Assembly: GCA_947426945.1 (NCBI GenBank)
Contig: CANEFX010000011.1
Location: 1-64,000 of the forward strand
Reading direction: 5' to 3'
Origin: an uncultured Bacillota bacterium
Lineage (GTDB): Bacteria > Bacillota > Clostridia > Oscillospirales > Oscillospiraceae
DNA: 64,000 nucleotides
Notes under the pieces: model-generated
Told to the model about the DNA's origin: nothing
Database searches by the model: none
The model's input: the letters and a program-made list of their open reading frames with translations, nothing else
Translations under genes and position numbers: made by a program
Shown here: positions 63,080 through 64,000 of the stretch, in pieces
How positions within the stretch are numbered: the stretch's first letter is position 1
How the letters are laid out: each line of letters starts with the position of its first letter

Positions 63080-64000
63080 ATGACCCAGCAGGAGATTGAG
63101 GTTTTTCTGGCGGTGGCTCGGCTGGGGAGTGTTTCGGCCGCAGCCCAGGCGCTCTACATTACCCAGCCGGCGGTGAGCCGGCACCTGCGCGCCCTGGAGG
63201 AGGCCCTGGGCTGTACTCTGGTCAGCCGGGGCCGAGGAAAGCGGCAGGTGGAACTCACCGGCCAGGGGAGGGATTTTGTCCAGGTAGCGGAGAAGTGGCG
63301 TTTACTGTGGCAGGAGGCCCGGGAAGTGGCTGGAACGGACCGAGCCCAGACTCTGCGGGTGGCCTCGGTAGGCAGTCTGTCCACCTACCTGCTGCCTCCG
63401 GTATTCCGGGCGTTTTTAAGCGCCCCCGGCCGGACCCTCACCTTTCATCACTACCACTCCCGGGAGGCATATGACTACATTGCCCAGGGGCTGGCGGATA
63501 TCGCGCTAATCTCCGACCACATGTATCACCCCCAGGTGGAGACTGTACCCGCTTTCCGTTCCCCCATGGTGCTGCTGACCGCCCCCGGCCTGCCCTGGCC
63601 GGAGACCGTTCACCCCTCCCGGCTGGACCCTTCCAGGGAGCTGCGCCTGCCCTGGAATCCGGAATATGACCTGTGGCACTCCTTCTGGTTCAGCGCGGCG
63701 GCTGTCCCCCGGGCAGTACTGGACCAGATGTCTCTGCTGGAGGAGTTTTTCTCCTGGCGGGGCAGCTGGCAGGACAGCTGGGCCATCGCTCCTTCCATTG
63801 TGGCAGTTCCCCTGGCCGGAAAGCTGGGGCTGACTGTCCGCTGGCTGGAGGAGGGCCCCGCCGACGAGATTATCTATTACCTTTTGGGACCCAGGCGGAA
63901 GGAGGAACTGACCCGGGACTTTCTGGCCTGTCTGGACAGAGAGCTGGGGCGGCGGCCGGAAGTGCAGTCGCTGATAAAGGCTGAGTTAGGAGGGAAGCAG
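63080..64000 (+). CDS. LysR-family transcriptional regulator (runs off window end)
   Basis: The frame from the ATG at 63080 stays open to the last base, giving at least 307 residues. The N-terminal HTH is clear (EIEVFLAVARLGSVSAAAQA LYITQPAVSRHLRALEEALG). The effector domain has RVASVGSLSTYLLPPVFRAF and a later EEFFSWRGSWQDSWAIAPSIV. AAGGAGGAG lies before the start. It is divergent from the MATE exporter gene, a typical regulator-target pair. The stop codon is beyond 64000. Confidence 0.92.
   Translation, partial: MTQQEIEVFLAVARLGSVSAAAQALYITQPAVSRHLRALEEALGCTLVSRGRGKRQVELTGQGRDFVQVAEKWRLLWQEAREVAGTDRAQTLRVASVGSLSTYLLPPVFRAFLSAPGRTLTFHHYHSREAYDYIAQGLADIALISDHMYHPQVETVPAFRSPMVLLTAPGLPWPETVHPSRLDPSRELRLPWNPEYDLWHSFWFSAAAVPRAVLDQMSLLEEFFSWRGSWQDSWAIAPSIVAVPLAGKLGLTVRWLEEGPADEIIYYLLGPRRKEELTRDFLACLDRELGRRPEVQSLIKAELGGKQ

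Overview
The window looks like a chromosomal segment of a GC-rich, anaerobic, butyrate-forming Clostridia bacterium, most likely an Oscillospiraceae-type gut organism. The basis is a Ptb-Buk butyrate module, a flagellin tail, PurF of the Fe-S type, Gram-positive ribosome binding sites and many GC-rich ORFs. The genus is inference (Intestinimonas, Flavonifractor and Oscillibacter relatives would fit).

Layout. 1-54 is the last 17 codons of a flagellin gene. 309-4461 is a signalling operon: hybrid histidine kinase, single receiver, CheX-like phosphatase and CheY-like receiver. 4778-11478 is the most striking metabolic locus. A minus-strand operon (BCCT betaine-type transporter, a histidine ammonia-lyase homologue that lacks the Ala-Ser-Gly cofactor triad, and a small membrane protein) faces a sigma-54 activator gene followed by rpoN itself. 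A near-consensus -24/-12 promoter lies in front of the transporter. I predict ergothioneine (histidine-betaine) uptake and trimethylamine elimination. 11722-16460 is a fructose PTS operon (EIIABC, Gfo/Idh oxidoreductase, DeoR regulator, 1-phosphofructokinase).

16734-31478 is accessory DNA bounded by two tRNA-3'-end-like scars. It carries a SARP/AfsR-type giant regulator, a flavin-reductase-like protein, an SLC13-type permease, a three-subunit molybdenum hydroxylase, a very large exonuclease-RecQ-UvrD fusion helicase and an IS256-family transposase remnant. 31485-42428 holds two CocE/NonD hydrolase paralogues with atypical active sites, a permease, an APC transporter, a Crp/Fnr regulator with matching candidate operators, and two PLP aminotransferase-fold enzymes. 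A third tRNA-like scar follows.

42765-47233 is a sulfur and Fe-S cluster locus (MetY/CysK/NifS/NifU) divergent from an Rrf2 regulator. purF, two tiny paralogous peptides, a LysR regulator and a cation/proton antiporter follow. A decayed mobile element (relaxase and RepA-like ATPase relics) abuts tRNA-Thr(CGT). 52313-54385 is ptb-buk. 54531-60694 is an F-type ATP synthase operon. It has no separate delta gene: the delta C-terminal domain is fused to the N-terminus of alpha, and the c subunit carries a signal peptide. A DUF2971 gene, a MATE exporter and a LysR gene running off the end complete the window.

Physiologically, the ATP synthase and Ptb-Buk supply energy conservation, and several catabolic cassettes (fructose, a betaine, hydroxylated heterocycles or aldehydes, amides or peptides) sit under dedicated regulators. 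All assignments are from reading the sequence; no database search was run.
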